From NCBI GenBank assembly GCA_944379995.1, contig CALWGF010000006.1:62001-126000 (forward strand): 64,000 nt of DNA, given 5' to 3'. The notes beneath the pieces were generated by a model. It searched no databases and was not told where the DNA came from. It worked only from the letters and a program-made list of their open reading frames with translations. Below are positions 18,445-27,793 of the stretch, piece after piece. The translations under genes and the position numbers were made by a program. Source of the DNA: an uncultured Clostridia bacterium (GTDB taxonomy: Bacteria; Bacillota; Clostridia; Lachnospirales; Anaerotignaceae). The number at the start of each line of letters is the position of its first letter. Positions within the stretch are counted from its first letter, which is position 1.

Positions 18445-19101
18445 ATGAGTGATGCAATTGTTAATATAAATGGAAGTAATGTTCAAACATTAGAATTATT
18501 TTTTATTCTTACAGTTATGATGCTTTTGCCGTCAATCATAATTATGATGACATCATTTACAAGAATTATAATTGTATTGTCATTTACAAGAACGGCACTT
18601 GGAACACAACAAACACCACCTAATATGGTTTTAATAGGTATTGCATTATTTTTATCTCTCTTTATAATGTCGCCTGTAATAGATGAAATTAATGAACAGG
18701 CATATGTGCCTTATAAAAATGAGCAGATAACCCAAGAAGAGGCATTAGATAGGGCGGAAAAGCCTTTAAGAAATTTTATGCTTAGACAGACAGAAACGGA
18801 TTCTCTTAATATGTATCTTGATTTTGCTAATGAAGAAATGCCAGAAAATATTGATGATTTACCAATGCGTGTTGTAATACCTGCATTTATGACAAGCGAA
18901 TTAAAAAGAGGTTTTACAATAGGATTTTTACTATTTATTCCGTTTTTACTTATTGACATGATTGTGTCAAGTACATTGATGTCTATGGGTATGATAATGT
19001 TACCACCAGCAACAATATCGCTTCCGTTTAAACTATTACTATTTGTTACAGTTGACGGTTGGCAGTTGCTATTCTCTACTCTTGTAAAAGGATTTAGTTA
19101 A
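18445..19101 (+). CDS. fliP: Flagellar export gate protein FliP
   Basis: A 218-residue multi-pass membrane protein. The family signature SFTRIIIVLSFTRTALGTQQ is present, and a later conserved segment (PAFMTSELKRGFTIGFLLF). FliP5-FliQ4-FliR1 forms the export channel. No long cleavable signal peptide is seen. I chose ATG 18445 with TTGGAGAG before it over an upstream TTG within that site. Confidence 0.96.
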   Translation: MSDAIVNINGSNVQTLELFFILTVMMLLPSIIIMMTSFTRIIIVLSFTRTALGTQQTPPNMVLIGIALFLSLFIMSPVIDEINEQAYVPYKNEQITQEEALDRAEKPLRNFMLRQTETDSLNMYLDFANEEMPENIDDLPMRVVIPAFMTSELKRGFTIGFLLFIPFLLIDMIVSSTLMSMGMIMLPPATISLPFKLLLFVTVDGWQLLFSTLVKGFS

Positions 19102-19119
19102 TTTTAGGGGGGAGAAACA

Positions 19120-19380
19120 TTGGATAATATGCAGGTGCTTGATATTATGCGTTCAGCACTTTTAATAGGAGTTAAACTTAGTGCCCCAACATTATTAATG
19201 AGTATGGCTGTTGGAATACTTATATCTATTATTCAAGCTGCAACACAAATTCATGAACAAACAATTACATTTGTACCAAAGCTTATAGTTATAGCTATAG
19301 TATTACTTGTTGGTGGTTCATGGATGTTAACTGTTTTGCAAGACTTTACAAGAGAATTATTTGTTATTATGCAGGGGTAA
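19120..19380 (+). CDS. fliQ: Flagellar export gate protein FliQ
   Basis: An 86-residue protein with two transmembrane helices, normal length. Family features include LIGVKLSAPTLLMSMAVGIL and QAATQIHEQTITFVPKL. The start is TTG, 7 bases after a run of six G. Confidence 0.95.
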   Translation: MDNMQVLDIMRSALLIGVKLSAPTLLMSMAVGILISIIQAATQIHEQTITFVPKLIVIAIVLLVGGSWMLTVLQDFTRELFVIMQG

Positions 19381-19404
19381 ATAATTTATAGAGGGCGCAT
19401 TTAT

Positions 19405-20169
19405 ATGTTTGAAATGAATAATATTTTGTTATTTTCACTTATAGCTATGCGTATAAGCGGTTTTATATTATTTAATCCTATACTTGGAAGACGTAATATA
19501 CCTGCTATTGTAAAAGCTGGAATTATACTTGTTCTCAGTTATATAGTCATTGCTCAAGATACAAGTGATATTGTAGAAGCAGAAAATACAATTGTTTATG
19601 CAGTATTACTTTTAAAAGAGTTTGGCGTAGGTTTAGTTATAGGAACGATAACAAATTTATTTTTATATATAATTATTTTATCCGGTGAGGTTATGGATTT
19701 ACAACTTGGGCTTTCTATGTCAAAAATATATGATGCTCAAAGTAATATTTCACTCTCACTTACATCAACTTTTTTTAATATTTTATTTATGCTTTTATTT
19801 TTTAGTTCAAATGCACATTTAGCGTTAATTAGGTTAATATTAAATTCTGGAGAAATAGTACCTTATGGCGGTGTTGTATTTGATAAAGTTATAAGTTCAG
19901 CTATAATTACAATATTTTGTGATTGTACTGTATTGGCATTAAAATTTGCAATGCCTATACTTGCTGCTGAAATTATTACAGAAATAGGTGTTGGAATAAT
20001 GATGAAAGCTATTCCACAAATAGATGTGTTTTCTGTAAATATACAGGCTAAAGTTATTTTGGGGCTTATATTGCTTTTAATATTATTTACGCCTATGTCT
20101 GATTTTATTGAAAATCTAGTTGAAATGATGTTTCAGTATATACAAGAAGCAATATCTCTTATGGCATAA
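19405..20169 (+). CDS. fliR: Flagellar export gate protein FliR
   Basis: A 254-residue, multi-pass membrane protein of usual length. It shows the FliR pattern RISGFILFNPILGRRNIPAI and AMPILAAEIITEIGVGIMMK. It forms the tip of the export gate with FliP and FliQ and lies 15 bp before flhB. Confidence 0.95.
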   Translation: MFEMNNILLFSLIAMRISGFILFNPILGRRNIPAIVKAGIILVLSYIVIAQDTSDIVEAENTIVYAVLLLKEFGVGLVIGTITNLFLYIIILSGEVMDLQLGLSMSKIYDAQSNISLSLTSTFFNILFMLLFFSSNAHLALIRLILNSGEIVPYGGVVFDKVISSAIITIFCDCTVLALKFAMPILAAEIITEIGVGIMMKAIPQIDVFSVNIQAKVILGLILLLILFTPMSDFIENLVEMMFQYIQEAISLMA

Positions 20170-20184
20170 AAGGGGGGATAGTTT

Positions 20185-21243
20185 GTGGCCGGAGAATCAA
20201 AGACCGAAAAGGCCACGGACAAAAAGCGACGCGATGAGCGAAAAAAGGGAAATATATTTTTAAGTAAAGATATTATTACACTTGTATCCCTTTTAGGTAT
20301 GTTTTTTGTTATGAAATTATATTTCTCGCAAATGTATGCGGGAATAAAAAAATATTTAATAGATTACATAAATTATACCGTTATAAAAAATGACATTACA
20401 AATGATGCTGTATTAAATATGAGTATTGATTTTGTTATGACATTTATAAGAATTGCAATGCCTTTACTGATAACTTCTTGTTTACTTGCTATAATAGCAA
20501 CCGTATTTCAAACTAAACTTTTGTTTTCAGTAGAGAGTCTTAAGCCGAATTTTGGTAGATTAAATCCTATACAAGGTATAAAAAGACTTTTTTCAGTTAG
20601 AAGTATAGTTGAAGTTTTTAAAGGTATTATAAAGATAACTATACTTTTAGTTATTTTATATAATTTTGTTGAAAAGCATTTAACTAATTTTTCAAAACTT
20701 ATGTCTATTGATTTAATAGCATCATGTACTTTTATACTGGATTTAATTATTGATATGGTGATTAATATTGGGATTGCATTTGCAGCTGTTTCTATATTAG
20801 ATTATTTTTATCAATGGTGGGAATATGAACGCCAATTAAAAATGTCTAAAGAAGAAATAAAAGAAGAATATAAACAGCTTGAAGGTGACCCTAAAGTTAA
20901 AGGAAAGATTAAAGAAAATCAAAGAAAAATGGCAATGTCAAGAATGATGCAAGCTGTTCCTACGGCTGACGTTGTTGTAAAAAACCCTACACATTTTGCC
21001 GTTGCTCTTAAATATGATATGAATAAAGGTGGTGCTCCTATTGTTGTTGCAAAAGGACAAGATGAAGTTGCTTTAAGAATAATTAAAGTAGCCGAAGAAA
21101 ATGGAGTTTATGTTGTTGAAAACAGACCTTTAGCAAGAGCACTTTATTCATCTGTTGAGTTAAATCAAGAAATATCCGCAGACTATTATGGTGCAATAGC
21201 GGAAATATTGGTTTATGTTTATAAACTTAAGAAGAAATTATAA
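20185..21243 (+). CDS. flhB: Flagellar export switch protein FlhB
   Basis: A 352-residue protein with four TM helices and a cytoplasmic C-terminal domain. The N-terminus (AGESKTEKATDKKRRDERKK) is typical. The autocleavage motif NPTH is intact in VVVKNPTHFAVALKYD, so it should self-cleave and switch from rod/hook to filament export together with FliK. The start is GTG after a run of six G. Confidence 0.97.
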   Translation: MAGESKTEKATDKKRRDERKKGNIFLSKDIITLVSLLGMFFVMKLYFSQMYAGIKKYLIDYINYTVIKNDITNDAVLNMSIDFVMTFIRIAMPLLITSCLLAIIATVFQTKLLFSVESLKPNFGRLNPIQGIKRLFSVRSIVEVFKGIIKITILLVILYNFVEKHLTNFSKLMSIDLIASCTFILDLIIDMVINIGIAFAAVSILDYFYQWWEYERQLKMSKEEIKEEYKQLEGDPKVKGKIKENQRKMAMSRMMQAVPTADVVVKNPTHFAVALKYDMNKGGAPIVVAKGQDEVALRIIKVAEENGVYVVENRPLARALYSSVELNQEISADYYGAIAEILVYVYKLKKKL

Positions 21244-21267
21244 TTTTTTAAAAATGGAGAATTGGGA

Positions 21268-23334
21268 ATGAAGAGTATATTTAATAATGCAATTTCATTA
21301 TTTGTTATAGTAATTGTTCTTTTAATAATCATACCTTTGAATCCTTTTGTAATAGACATATTTTTTATACTTAATATATCATTATCATTAATTATATTAT
21401 TGATAACAATGGATATTAAGGAAGCTCTTGAATTTTCTATTTTTCCATCTTTGCTTTTGATAACAACTTTATTTAGACTTGGATTAAATATATCTTCAAC
21501 AAGACTTATACTTACTCGTCAGGGTGAAGCTGGAGCTGTAATATCAGCTGTTGGTAACTTTGTTCTTCAAGGAAACATTGTTGTTGGTGTTATCATATTC
21601 CTTATAATTGTATTAGTACAGTTTATTGTTATATCAAAAGGTGCAGAGAGGGTTGCAGAGGTTGCAGCAAGATTTACACTTGATGCTATGCCGGGAAAAC
21701 AGATGGCTATTGATGCTGATTTAAGTTCCGGTTTAATAAATGAGGAAGAAGCAAGAATGCGTCGTTATAAAATACAAAAAGAATCTGATTTTTACGGCGC
21801 AATGGATGGTGCTACAAAAATAGTAAAAGGCGATGCAATAATGTCTATCATTATAACATGTATTAACTTTATTGCAGGAACAATAATAGGTGTTGTTCAA
21901 TCAGATATGCCTTTTAGTGAGGTTTTAAAAGTTTATTCAATAGCAACTATTGGTGATGGTCTTGTTTCACAGATACCTGCACTTTTAATTTCTACTGCAA
22001 CAGGTATGATTGTTACAAGAGCTGTATCAGATGGAAGTTTGAATAAAGATGTTGCTGGTCAGTTTTTAGCACAACCTAGAGCTATATTAATAGCAGGTGG
22101 TATATTAGGTATTGCAGCAGTCTTACCAGGAATGCCACATATTCAGCTTATTATAATATCAGCAGCTTTAATTTCATTAGGATATACAATATCTAAGAAT
22201 ATGAAATTAGCAGCAGAAGGTGCTGAATATATTGAAGAAACACCAGTACAAGAAGAAACAGCAGAAGATAATGGATATAAAGATATAAATAGTGTTTATT
22301 CTCTTTTAAATGTTGAACCGATAGAAATGGAATTTGGATACAGTCTTATACCATTGGCAGATGAGTCTAGTGGAGGAAAACTTATAAATAGAATTATAAT
22401 ATTCAGAAGACAGTTTGCACAGGAAATGGGACTTGTTATACCATCTATACGATTAAGAGACAGTTCTAGTCTTAATACAAATCAATATGTTATAAAAATA
22501 AAAGGTGAAGAGGTTGCACAAGGTGAAATATTAATGGATTATTATTTAGCACTTGAGCCACCAAATCCAGCTGGAGATATAGACGGTATTGAAACAATAG
22601 AACCGGCCTATGGTATACCAAGTAAATGGATTACACCAGATTTAAAAGAAACAGCGGAAATATATGGCTATACAGTAATTGACCCATTATCTGTTGTTGT
22701 TACACATCTTTCTGAAGTAATAAGACAACATTCATATGAACTTTTAACAAGAAATGAAACAATGCAGCTTATTGAAAATCTTAAAAAATTATCAAGTGAA
22801 CTTGTGGAAGAAGCTTTTCCAAATATTATTTCCTATGGAGCTTTTCAAAAAATACTTGCAAGTCTTTTAAAAGAAGGTATTCCTATAAAAGACTTAAATA
22901 CAATAGTGGAATGTATTGTAGATTCTTCTTCTGATACAAGAGATATAGATACATTAATAGGAAATATTAGAGTTGAACTTAAGAGAACAATAACAAGAAA
23001 GTTCTGTGATAATGGTCAGATGAAAGTAATGACTTTAGATGGAGAAGCTGAAAGAATTATTGCATCAAATCTTATTAAGGGTGAAAGAGGAGTTTATCTT
23101 GCTTTAAGCCCAGATATAATGCAGAAATTTATAAGTAAACTTTCTGAAAATGTCAAGAAGTTTAATGAGCTTTCACAGCCTCCTATATTGCTTACAAGTC
23201 ATGTTATAAGACTTTATGTATATCGTCTTATTGAACAATTTTTCCCGAATATTTATGTTTTATCTTTTAATGAAATTGCGAATAACGTACAAATTCAAGC
23301 CGTTGGTAATATTACGTTTGATAATAAACAATGA
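21268..23334 (+). CDS. flhA: Flagellar export gate protein FlhA
   Basis: A 688-residue export gate protein. It has about eight N-terminal TM helices, the FHIPEP cytoplasmic loop (RFTLDAMPGKQMAIDADLSS) and a large cytoplasmic domain (~residues 335-688) that forms the nonameric docking ring for chaperone-substrate complexes. ATG 21268 has TGGAGA at 7 bases; a TTG two codons earlier is possible. In Bacillus flhF and flhG follow; here sigma28 follows directly. Confidence 0.96.
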   Translation: MKSIFNNAISLFVIVIVLLIIIPLNPFVIDIFFILNISLSLIILLITMDIKEALEFSIFPSLLLITTLFRLGLNISSTRLILTRQGEAGAVISAVGNFVLQGNIVVGVIIFLIIVLVQFIVISKGAERVAEVAARFTLDAMPGKQMAIDADLSSGLINEEEARMRRYKIQKESDFYGAMDGATKIVKGDAIMSIIITCINFIAGTIIGVVQSDMPFSEVLKVYSIATIGDGLVSQIPALLISTATGMIVTRAVSDGSLNKDVAGQFLAQPRAILIAGGILGIAAVLPGMPHIQLIIISAALISLGYTISKNMKLAAEGAEYIEETPVQEETAEDNGYKDINSVYSLLNVEPIEMEFGYSLIPLADESSGGKLINRIIIFRRQFAQEMGLVIPSIRLRDSSSLNTNQYVIKIKGEEVAQGEILMDYYLALEPPNPAGDIDGIETIEPAYGIPSKWITPDLKETAEIYGYTVIDPLSVVVTHLSEVIRQHSYELLTRNETMQLIENLKKLSSELVEEAFPNIISYGAFQKILASLLKEGIPIKDLNTIVECIVDSSSDTRDIDTLIGNIRVELKRTITRKFCDNGQMKVMTLDGEAERIIASNLIKGERGVYLALSPDIMQKFISKLSENVKKFNELSQPPILLTSHVIRLYVYRLIEQFFPNIYVLSFNEIANNVQIQAVGNITFDNKQ

Positions 23335-23348
23335 TTGGGGACACTTTT

Positions 23349-24155
23349 ATGATTGGTCGTGAAGAATTTGAGGGGAAAAGTAATGAAGAATTACTTGAAG
23401 AATACAGCCAAACGAAAAATCATGCTATAAAACAAGAGATAGTATTAAGATATGTATATCTTGTTAAAAGTATAGCCATTCAGTTTCGTAACATATATTC
23501 AAATTTTACACAAATTGAAGATATAGTTGATGAAGGCATTATTGCTCTTATGAAAGCTGTTGATAAATATGACCCTAGTATGAATACTAAATTTGAAACG
23601 TTTGTTTCTAAGAGGTTAAAAGGGCTTATTATTGATATTGTAAGAAAGCAAGATTGGGTACCAAGAACAGTAAGAAAAGACCTTAAAGATATAGATGAAG
23701 CAACAAAAGTACTTTATGAAAAATTAGGAAGGTATCCTAAAGACCAAGAGATGGCTGATTACTTAAATATAAGTATTGAAAAGTATTTAAAAATAGTGGG
23801 AAAATCTAATATTTATAATTTAGTTTCTTTAGACTATTTTTTAGACGAACAGGTTAGAGAAGGCGTAGTAGAAAAAAGGCTTATTAGTAGAGAGAAACTT
23901 CCAGAAGAATATCTTGAAAGTCAAGAAATGAAACAAGTTTTAAAAGAAGGGCTTTTAAGTTTGAAAAAAAATGAGCAGATAGTTTTATCTCTTTATTATA
24001 GAAAAGAACTTACAATGAGAGAAATTGCTGAAGTTATGAATTTAAGTAAACCAAGAATTTCTCAAATACATGCAAATGCACTTAGAAAATTAAGAATATA
24101 TATTGAAAAAAATTATTCAATGGAGGGGATTAATAGTGTTTCAAGGATTTTATAA
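23349..24155 (+). CDS. sigD: Flagellar sigma factor sigma28 (FliA/SigD/WhiG family)
   Basis: A 268-residue alternative sigma factor. Region 2 (IALMKAVDKYDPSMNTKFET, FVSKRLKGLIIDIVRKQDWVPR), region 3 (KDLKDIDEATKVLYEKLGRYP) and region 4 with HTH (LTMREIAEVMNLSKPRISQI) are present. It directs RNA polymerase to late flagellar promoters and is blocked by FlgM. ATG 23349 with TGGGGA upstream is preferred over the ATG that overlaps the flhA stop. Its end overlaps the next gene by 20 bases. Confidence 0.95.
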   Translation: MIGREEFEGKSNEELLEEYSQTKNHAIKQEIVLRYVYLVKSIAIQFRNIYSNFTQIEDIVDEGIIALMKAVDKYDPSMNTKFETFVSKRLKGLIIDIVRKQDWVPRTVRKDLKDIDEATKVLYEKLGRYPKDQEMADYLNISIEKYLKIVGKSNIYNLVSLDYFLDEQVREGVVEKRLISREKLPEEYLESQEMKQVLKEGLLSLKKNEQIVLSLYYRKELTMREIAEVMNLSKPRISQIHANALRKLRIYIEKNYSMEGINSVSRIL

Positions 24156-24882
24156 TCTTGCTTCAGGCATGATTACACAAAATAAAAATCTTGATGTCAT
24201 AAGTAATAATATTACTAACTCAATTACTCCGGGTTTTAAAAAGGATACAATGACTTCAAGTACATTTAAAGAAGAGCTTATGGCTAGAAGTGGTAATCTA
24301 GATAAAAGCTCTCCTCAGGATTTGAATAATGTTGCAATGTTACGTGTTTCAACAGGAACTGTTACTAATTTTGAGCAAGGTCAGTTTGAAGAAACAGGAA
24401 ATCCTTTAGATGTGGCACTTGCAACTGATGGATTTTTTCAAATACAAACACAAAATGGGTTGGTGTATACAAGAAATGGAGCATTTTCTATTGATGATGA
24501 AGGATATCTTGCTTTATTAGAAGTTGGAAGAGTTATGGGTACAAATGGTCCTATATATTTAGGAACAGATGATATAGAAATTAATAATTCAGGAACTGTA
24601 TATTTTTCTGATGATAGAATTGCTGGAAATATATCAGTAGTTGATTTTGCTGATAGAACACAACTTGAAAAGGCGGAAAATGGCATATTTACGACTAATG
24701 CTCAAGGTAATAATACTAATGCTAAAATGATACAAGGATACATTGAACAATCAAATGTTAATTCAGTAGATGAAATGGTAAGTATGATGGAAAGCCAAAG
24801 AGCTCTTCAAAGTGCTGCACAGGTTTTAAAAATATATGACCAGTTAATGAGTAAAGCTGTAAATAATATTGGACAGATTTAA
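24136..24882 (+). CDS. flgF: Flagellar rod protein, FlgF type (FlhO-like)
   Basis: A 248-residue distal rod-family protein. Opening FQGFYNLASGMITQNKNLDV, then ISNNITNSITPGF; closing helix MMESQRALQSAAQVLKIYDQ. Together with the next gene it matches the flhO-flhP pair of Bacillus. The start is GTG with GGAGGGG upstream, inside the end of the sigma28 gene, so the two are probably coupled in translation. Confidence 0.9.
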   Translation: MFQGFYNLASGMITQNKNLDVISNNITNSITPGFKKDTMTSSTFKEELMARSGNLDKSSPQDLNNVAMLRVSTGTVTNFEQGQFEETGNPLDVALATDGFFQIQTQNGLVYTRNGAFSIDDEGYLALLEVGRVMGTNGPIYLGTDDIEINNSGTVYFSDDRIAGNISVVDFADRTQLEKAENGIFTTNAQGNNTNAKMIQGYIEQSNVNSVDEMVSMMESQRALQSAAQVLKIYDQLMSKAVNNIGQI

Positions 24883-24900
24883 TTTTTGGAGGGCTAAAAT

Positions 24901-25617
24901 ATGAATTTTTCTTTCTATTCAAGTGCTGTTGGAGCACAAGCAATGCAAAATAAGCTTGATGTAGTATCAAATAATTTATCTAATTTGAATACAACAGGTT
25001 ATAAAGCAAAAAATGGATATTTCACAGATTTAATATATAAAAATATAAAAAATGTTGAAGGTGACAATGGTAATGTTATATATGGTGCAGGGACAAGACT
25101 TAAAAAAGTAGACACAAACTTTGAACAGGGAAGTTTTACATTAACAGATATGCCTTTAGATTATGCAATAAATGGAGATGGTTTTTTTGCATTATATGAC
25201 CCTGCAACACAAACAAGAACTTATACAAGAGATGGTAGTTTTCAATTATCACTTCAACAAAATGGACAATTTTATATAACAAATAGTGATGGAAAATGGG
25301 TTTTAGACCAAAATGGAAATCCTATTGTAGCAAATGATGTTGAAGCAGAACACCCAATAGGAGTTTTTGTTTTCCAACAAAAAAATGGTATGGTTAGTGT
25401 TGGAAATAATGAGTTTATGGCTATTGATAAAAATGGAACACCAATAGCTTCAAATGGTAATGATGGACTTCTTGTAAGAGGAGCTATTGAAGATTCTAAT
25501 GTTGATTTTACAAAAGAAATAGCAGATATGTTACAGATACAAAATGTATATCAAATGTCATTGAAAATGGTTCAGACAACAGATGAAATTGAAAATACAG
25601 TTAATAGTCTTAGATGA
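24901..25617 (+). CDS. flgG: Flagellar rod protein, FlgG type (FlhP-like)
   Basis: A 238-residue rod/hook-family protein. N-terminal signature QNKLDVVSNNLSNLNTTGYK, middle INGDGFFALYDP and C-terminal helix IQNVYQMSLKMVQTTDEIEN. It likely forms the distal rod with the preceding protein. ATG after TTGGAGGG. Confidence 0.92.
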   Translation: MNFSFYSSAVGAQAMQNKLDVVSNNLSNLNTTGYKAKNGYFTDLIYKNIKNVEGDNGNVIYGAGTRLKKVDTNFEQGSFTLTDMPLDYAINGDGFFALYDPATQTRTYTRDGSFQLSLQQNGQFYITNSDGKWVLDQNGNPIVANDVEAEHPIGVFVFQQKNGMVSVGNNEFMAIDKNGTPIASNGNDGLLVRGAIEDSNVDFTKEIADMLQIQNVYQMSLKMVQTTDEIENTVNSLR

Positions 25618-25635
25618 TAAGTAGGTGAAGTAAAT

Positions 25636-26262
25636 ATGTCTATTTTAAAGTACGAAGATATAAATAATTTTGAGCTTGATATTTTAAAAGAATTGGGTAG
25701 TATTGGAACAGGAAATGCAGCAACAGCACTTTCAGGTGTTCTTTCAAAAAAAGTTAAAATGTCTTTACCAGAAGTAAAAATTATGGATTTTAATAAAGCT
25801 ATATATGAGTTTGGTGGACCAGAAACAGTTGTTGCAGGAGTATTAGTTAATTTTAGTGGTGAAATAAAAGGTATGATGCTCTATATTCAAGAACTTAATT
25901 CTACCAATACTGTTTTAGAATGTCTTTTGGGTAAAAATATAGACAATTTTATGGACTTAGATGATATAGAAATATCTGCACTTATAGAAGTTGGAAATAT
26001 TATAATTTCTTCATATATGAGTGCAATATCATCTCTTACAGGAATAAAAATAAACTTATCAGTTCCAGAAGTATCTGTAAATATGCTTGGTGGTATTATG
26101 AACGTACCAATAGCAGAATATGGTTATAAAACAGATAAGCTTATGACAATAGGTGGAAAGTTTATGTATGAAGAACAAGAAATTTGTAGCAATTTAATAC
26201 TTATGCCAGAAGTAGAAAGTTTAAATTATTTAATTAAGAAGTTAGGTGTTTCATGTGAATAA
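25636..26262 (+). CDS. cheC: CheY-P phosphatase CheC
   Basis: A 208-residue CheC. Two homologous halves each carry the E...N active-site pattern (ILKELGSIGTGNAATALS, and ALIEVGNIIISSYMSAIS). It dephosphorylates CheY and binds CheD. It overlaps cheD by 8 bases. Lack of a SPOA domain separates it from FliY. Confidence 0.94.
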   Translation: MSILKYEDINNFELDILKELGSIGTGNAATALSGVLSKKVKMSLPEVKIMDFNKAIYEFGGPETVVAGVLVNFSGEIKGMMLYIQELNSTNTVLECLLGKNIDNFMDLDDIEISALIEVGNIIISSYMSAISSLTGIKINLSVPEVSVNMLGGIMNVPIAEYGYKTDKLMTIGGKFMYEEQEICSNLILMPEVESLNYLIKKLGVSCE

Positions 26263-26743
26263 AGCTTATACAGTAGGTATTGCTGATATGAAAATATGTC
26301 GTGCACCAGGAGTACTTGTTACATATGCATTAGGTTCTTGTGTCGGAATTTGTATATATGACCCTGTAATAAGACTTGCAGGGCTTATTCATATCATGCT
26401 ACCTAATATGAATAAAAATATGCAAGATAAAAATATACTTAAATATGCCGATGTAGGCATACCAGAAATGATAAGAAAAATGATAGCTTTTGGTGCTGTA
26501 CAACAAAGACTTGTTGCCAAAATAGCTGGCGGAGCAAAAATGTTTGAGTTGAGTGGCGGAAATAGTTCTATTGATAATATAGGTGCAAGAAATGTAGAAA
26601 GTGTAAAAGATGTACTTAGAAGAGAAAGAATACGAATATTAAAAGAAGATGTTGGAAGCAATTATGCAAGAACAGTATATTTTTATTCTGAAACAGGTGA
26701 AGTAATTGTAAAAACATTTGGAAAAGGAGAAATAAAATTATAA
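26255..26743 (+). CDS. cheD: Chemoreceptor glutamine deamidase CheD
   Basis: A 162-residue CheD. Catalytic Cys in YALGSCVGICIYD, His in GLIHIMLP and the conserved KIAGGAKMFELSGG are present. It deamidates receptor glutamines and is held by CheC. GTG 26255 has TAGGTG 6 bases upstream and starts inside cheC. It is the last gene of the long operon. Confidence 0.94.
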   Translation: MNKAYTVGIADMKICRAPGVLVTYALGSCVGICIYDPVIRLAGLIHIMLPNMNKNMQDKNILKYADVGIPEMIRKMIAFGAVQQRLVAKIAGGAKMFELSGGNSSIDNIGARNVESVKDVLRRERIRILKEDVGSNYARTVYFYSETGEVIVKTFGKGEIKL

Positions 26744-26754
26744 TAGTTTTATAT

Positions 26755-26780
26755 AAGTTAAAATTAAACTTGATTTTTTT
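26755..26780 (+). terminator. Weak possible terminator at the end of the fla/che operon
   Basis: A 5-bp stem (AAGTT / AACTT) is followed by a T-run. The stem is short and A/T-rich, so read-through into cheV is possible. Confidence 0.3.
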
Positions 26781-26787
26781 ATTATCC

Positions 26788-26814
26788 TTATTTTTTTTGT
26801 CGTAATGACGATAT
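26788..26814 (+). promoter_or_regulatory. Sigma28-type promoter of cheV
   Basis: TTAT (26788-26791), a 15-bp spacer beginning with seven T, and GACGATAT (26807-26814). It gives a very short leader, with the GGGGG ribosome binding site starting about 10 bases after the -10 element. Confidence 0.65.
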
Positions 26815-26836
26815 TGAAGGTGAAGGGGGTTTTGCC

Positions 26837-27760
26837 ATGAGTGATCAAATATCTAATACAGGAATTTTATTAGAATCTGGAACAAATGAAATAGAAATTA
26901 TGGAATTTACTATTGATGGAAATCTTTATGGTATAAATGTTGCTAAAGTAAGAGAAATCATTATGTCCGATAAAGTAAATCCTATGCCACATACTCACCC
27001 AGCAGTAGAAGGTGTTTTTAAGCCAAGGGATACTTTACTTACAGTTATTGATTTACCTATGTATTTAACAGGTGTACCATCTGATAAAAAAGATAGAGAT
27101 TTATTTATAATTACAAATTTTAACAATTTATTTATGGCATTTCGTGTTCATACAGTAGAAGGAATATATCGTATTTCTTGGCAATCAATTCAAAAGCCAG
27201 ATAAAATAATTACTGGTGGAGATGATGGTGTTGCAACAGGAATAGCACAGTGTGGAAAAGACTTTGTAACAATACTTGATTTCGAAAAAATAGTAGCTGA
27301 AATTTCACCAGAAACAAGTATAAAACTTGAAGAAATTGAAAAAATGGGTCATAGAGAAAGAAATAATTCTCATATTGTTATTGCTGAAGATTCAATATTA
27401 CTTTCAAAAATGCTTACTTTGGCTTTATCTAAAGCTGGATATAATAATGTTACAAAATTTAATAATGGTCAAGAAACTTGGGATTATTTTAATACATTAA
27501 AAAATGAAGAAGGTGCAGATAAAAAAGTAGACCTTGTTATAACAGATATTGAAATGCCTATGATGGATGGTCACAGACTTACAAAACTTATAAAATCTGA
27601 TGATGAATTAAAAGATATACCTGTTGTAATATTTTCTTCATTAATTAATGAAGAAATGCAGATTAAAGGAAAAGAAGTCGGCGCTGACGAACAGTTATCA
27701 AAGCCTGAAATAGGTCATTTGGTTGAAGTAATAGACCATTTATTATCTAATGGTAAATAA
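26837..27760 (+). CDS. cheV: Chemotaxis coupling protein CheV
   Basis: A 307-residue CheW-receiver fusion. Residues ~20-165 form the CheW-like coupling domain and ~180-305 a receiver with phospho-acceptor Asp (VITDIEMPMMDG) and Lys in QLSKPE. It links receptors to CheA and helps adaptation when phosphorylated. It has its own sigma28-type promoter and is followed after 33 bp by an EAL-HDOD gene. Confidence 0.94.
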   Translation: MSDQISNTGILLESGTNEIEIMEFTIDGNLYGINVAKVREIIMSDKVNPMPHTHPAVEGVFKPRDTLLTVIDLPMYLTGVPSDKKDRDLFIITNFNNLFMAFRVHTVEGIYRISWQSIQKPDKIITGGDDGVATGIAQCGKDFVTILDFEKIVAEISPETSIKLEEIEKMGHRERNNSHIVIAEDSILLSKMLTLALSKAGYNNVTKFNNGQETWDYFNTLKNEEGADKKVDLVITDIEMPMMDGHRLTKLIKSDDELKDIPVVIFSSLINEEMQIKGKEVGADEQLSKPEIGHLVEVIDHLLSNGK

Positions 27761-27793
27761 ACTTAAGTTGTCAGTGTAAAAGGAGAGGTATCA

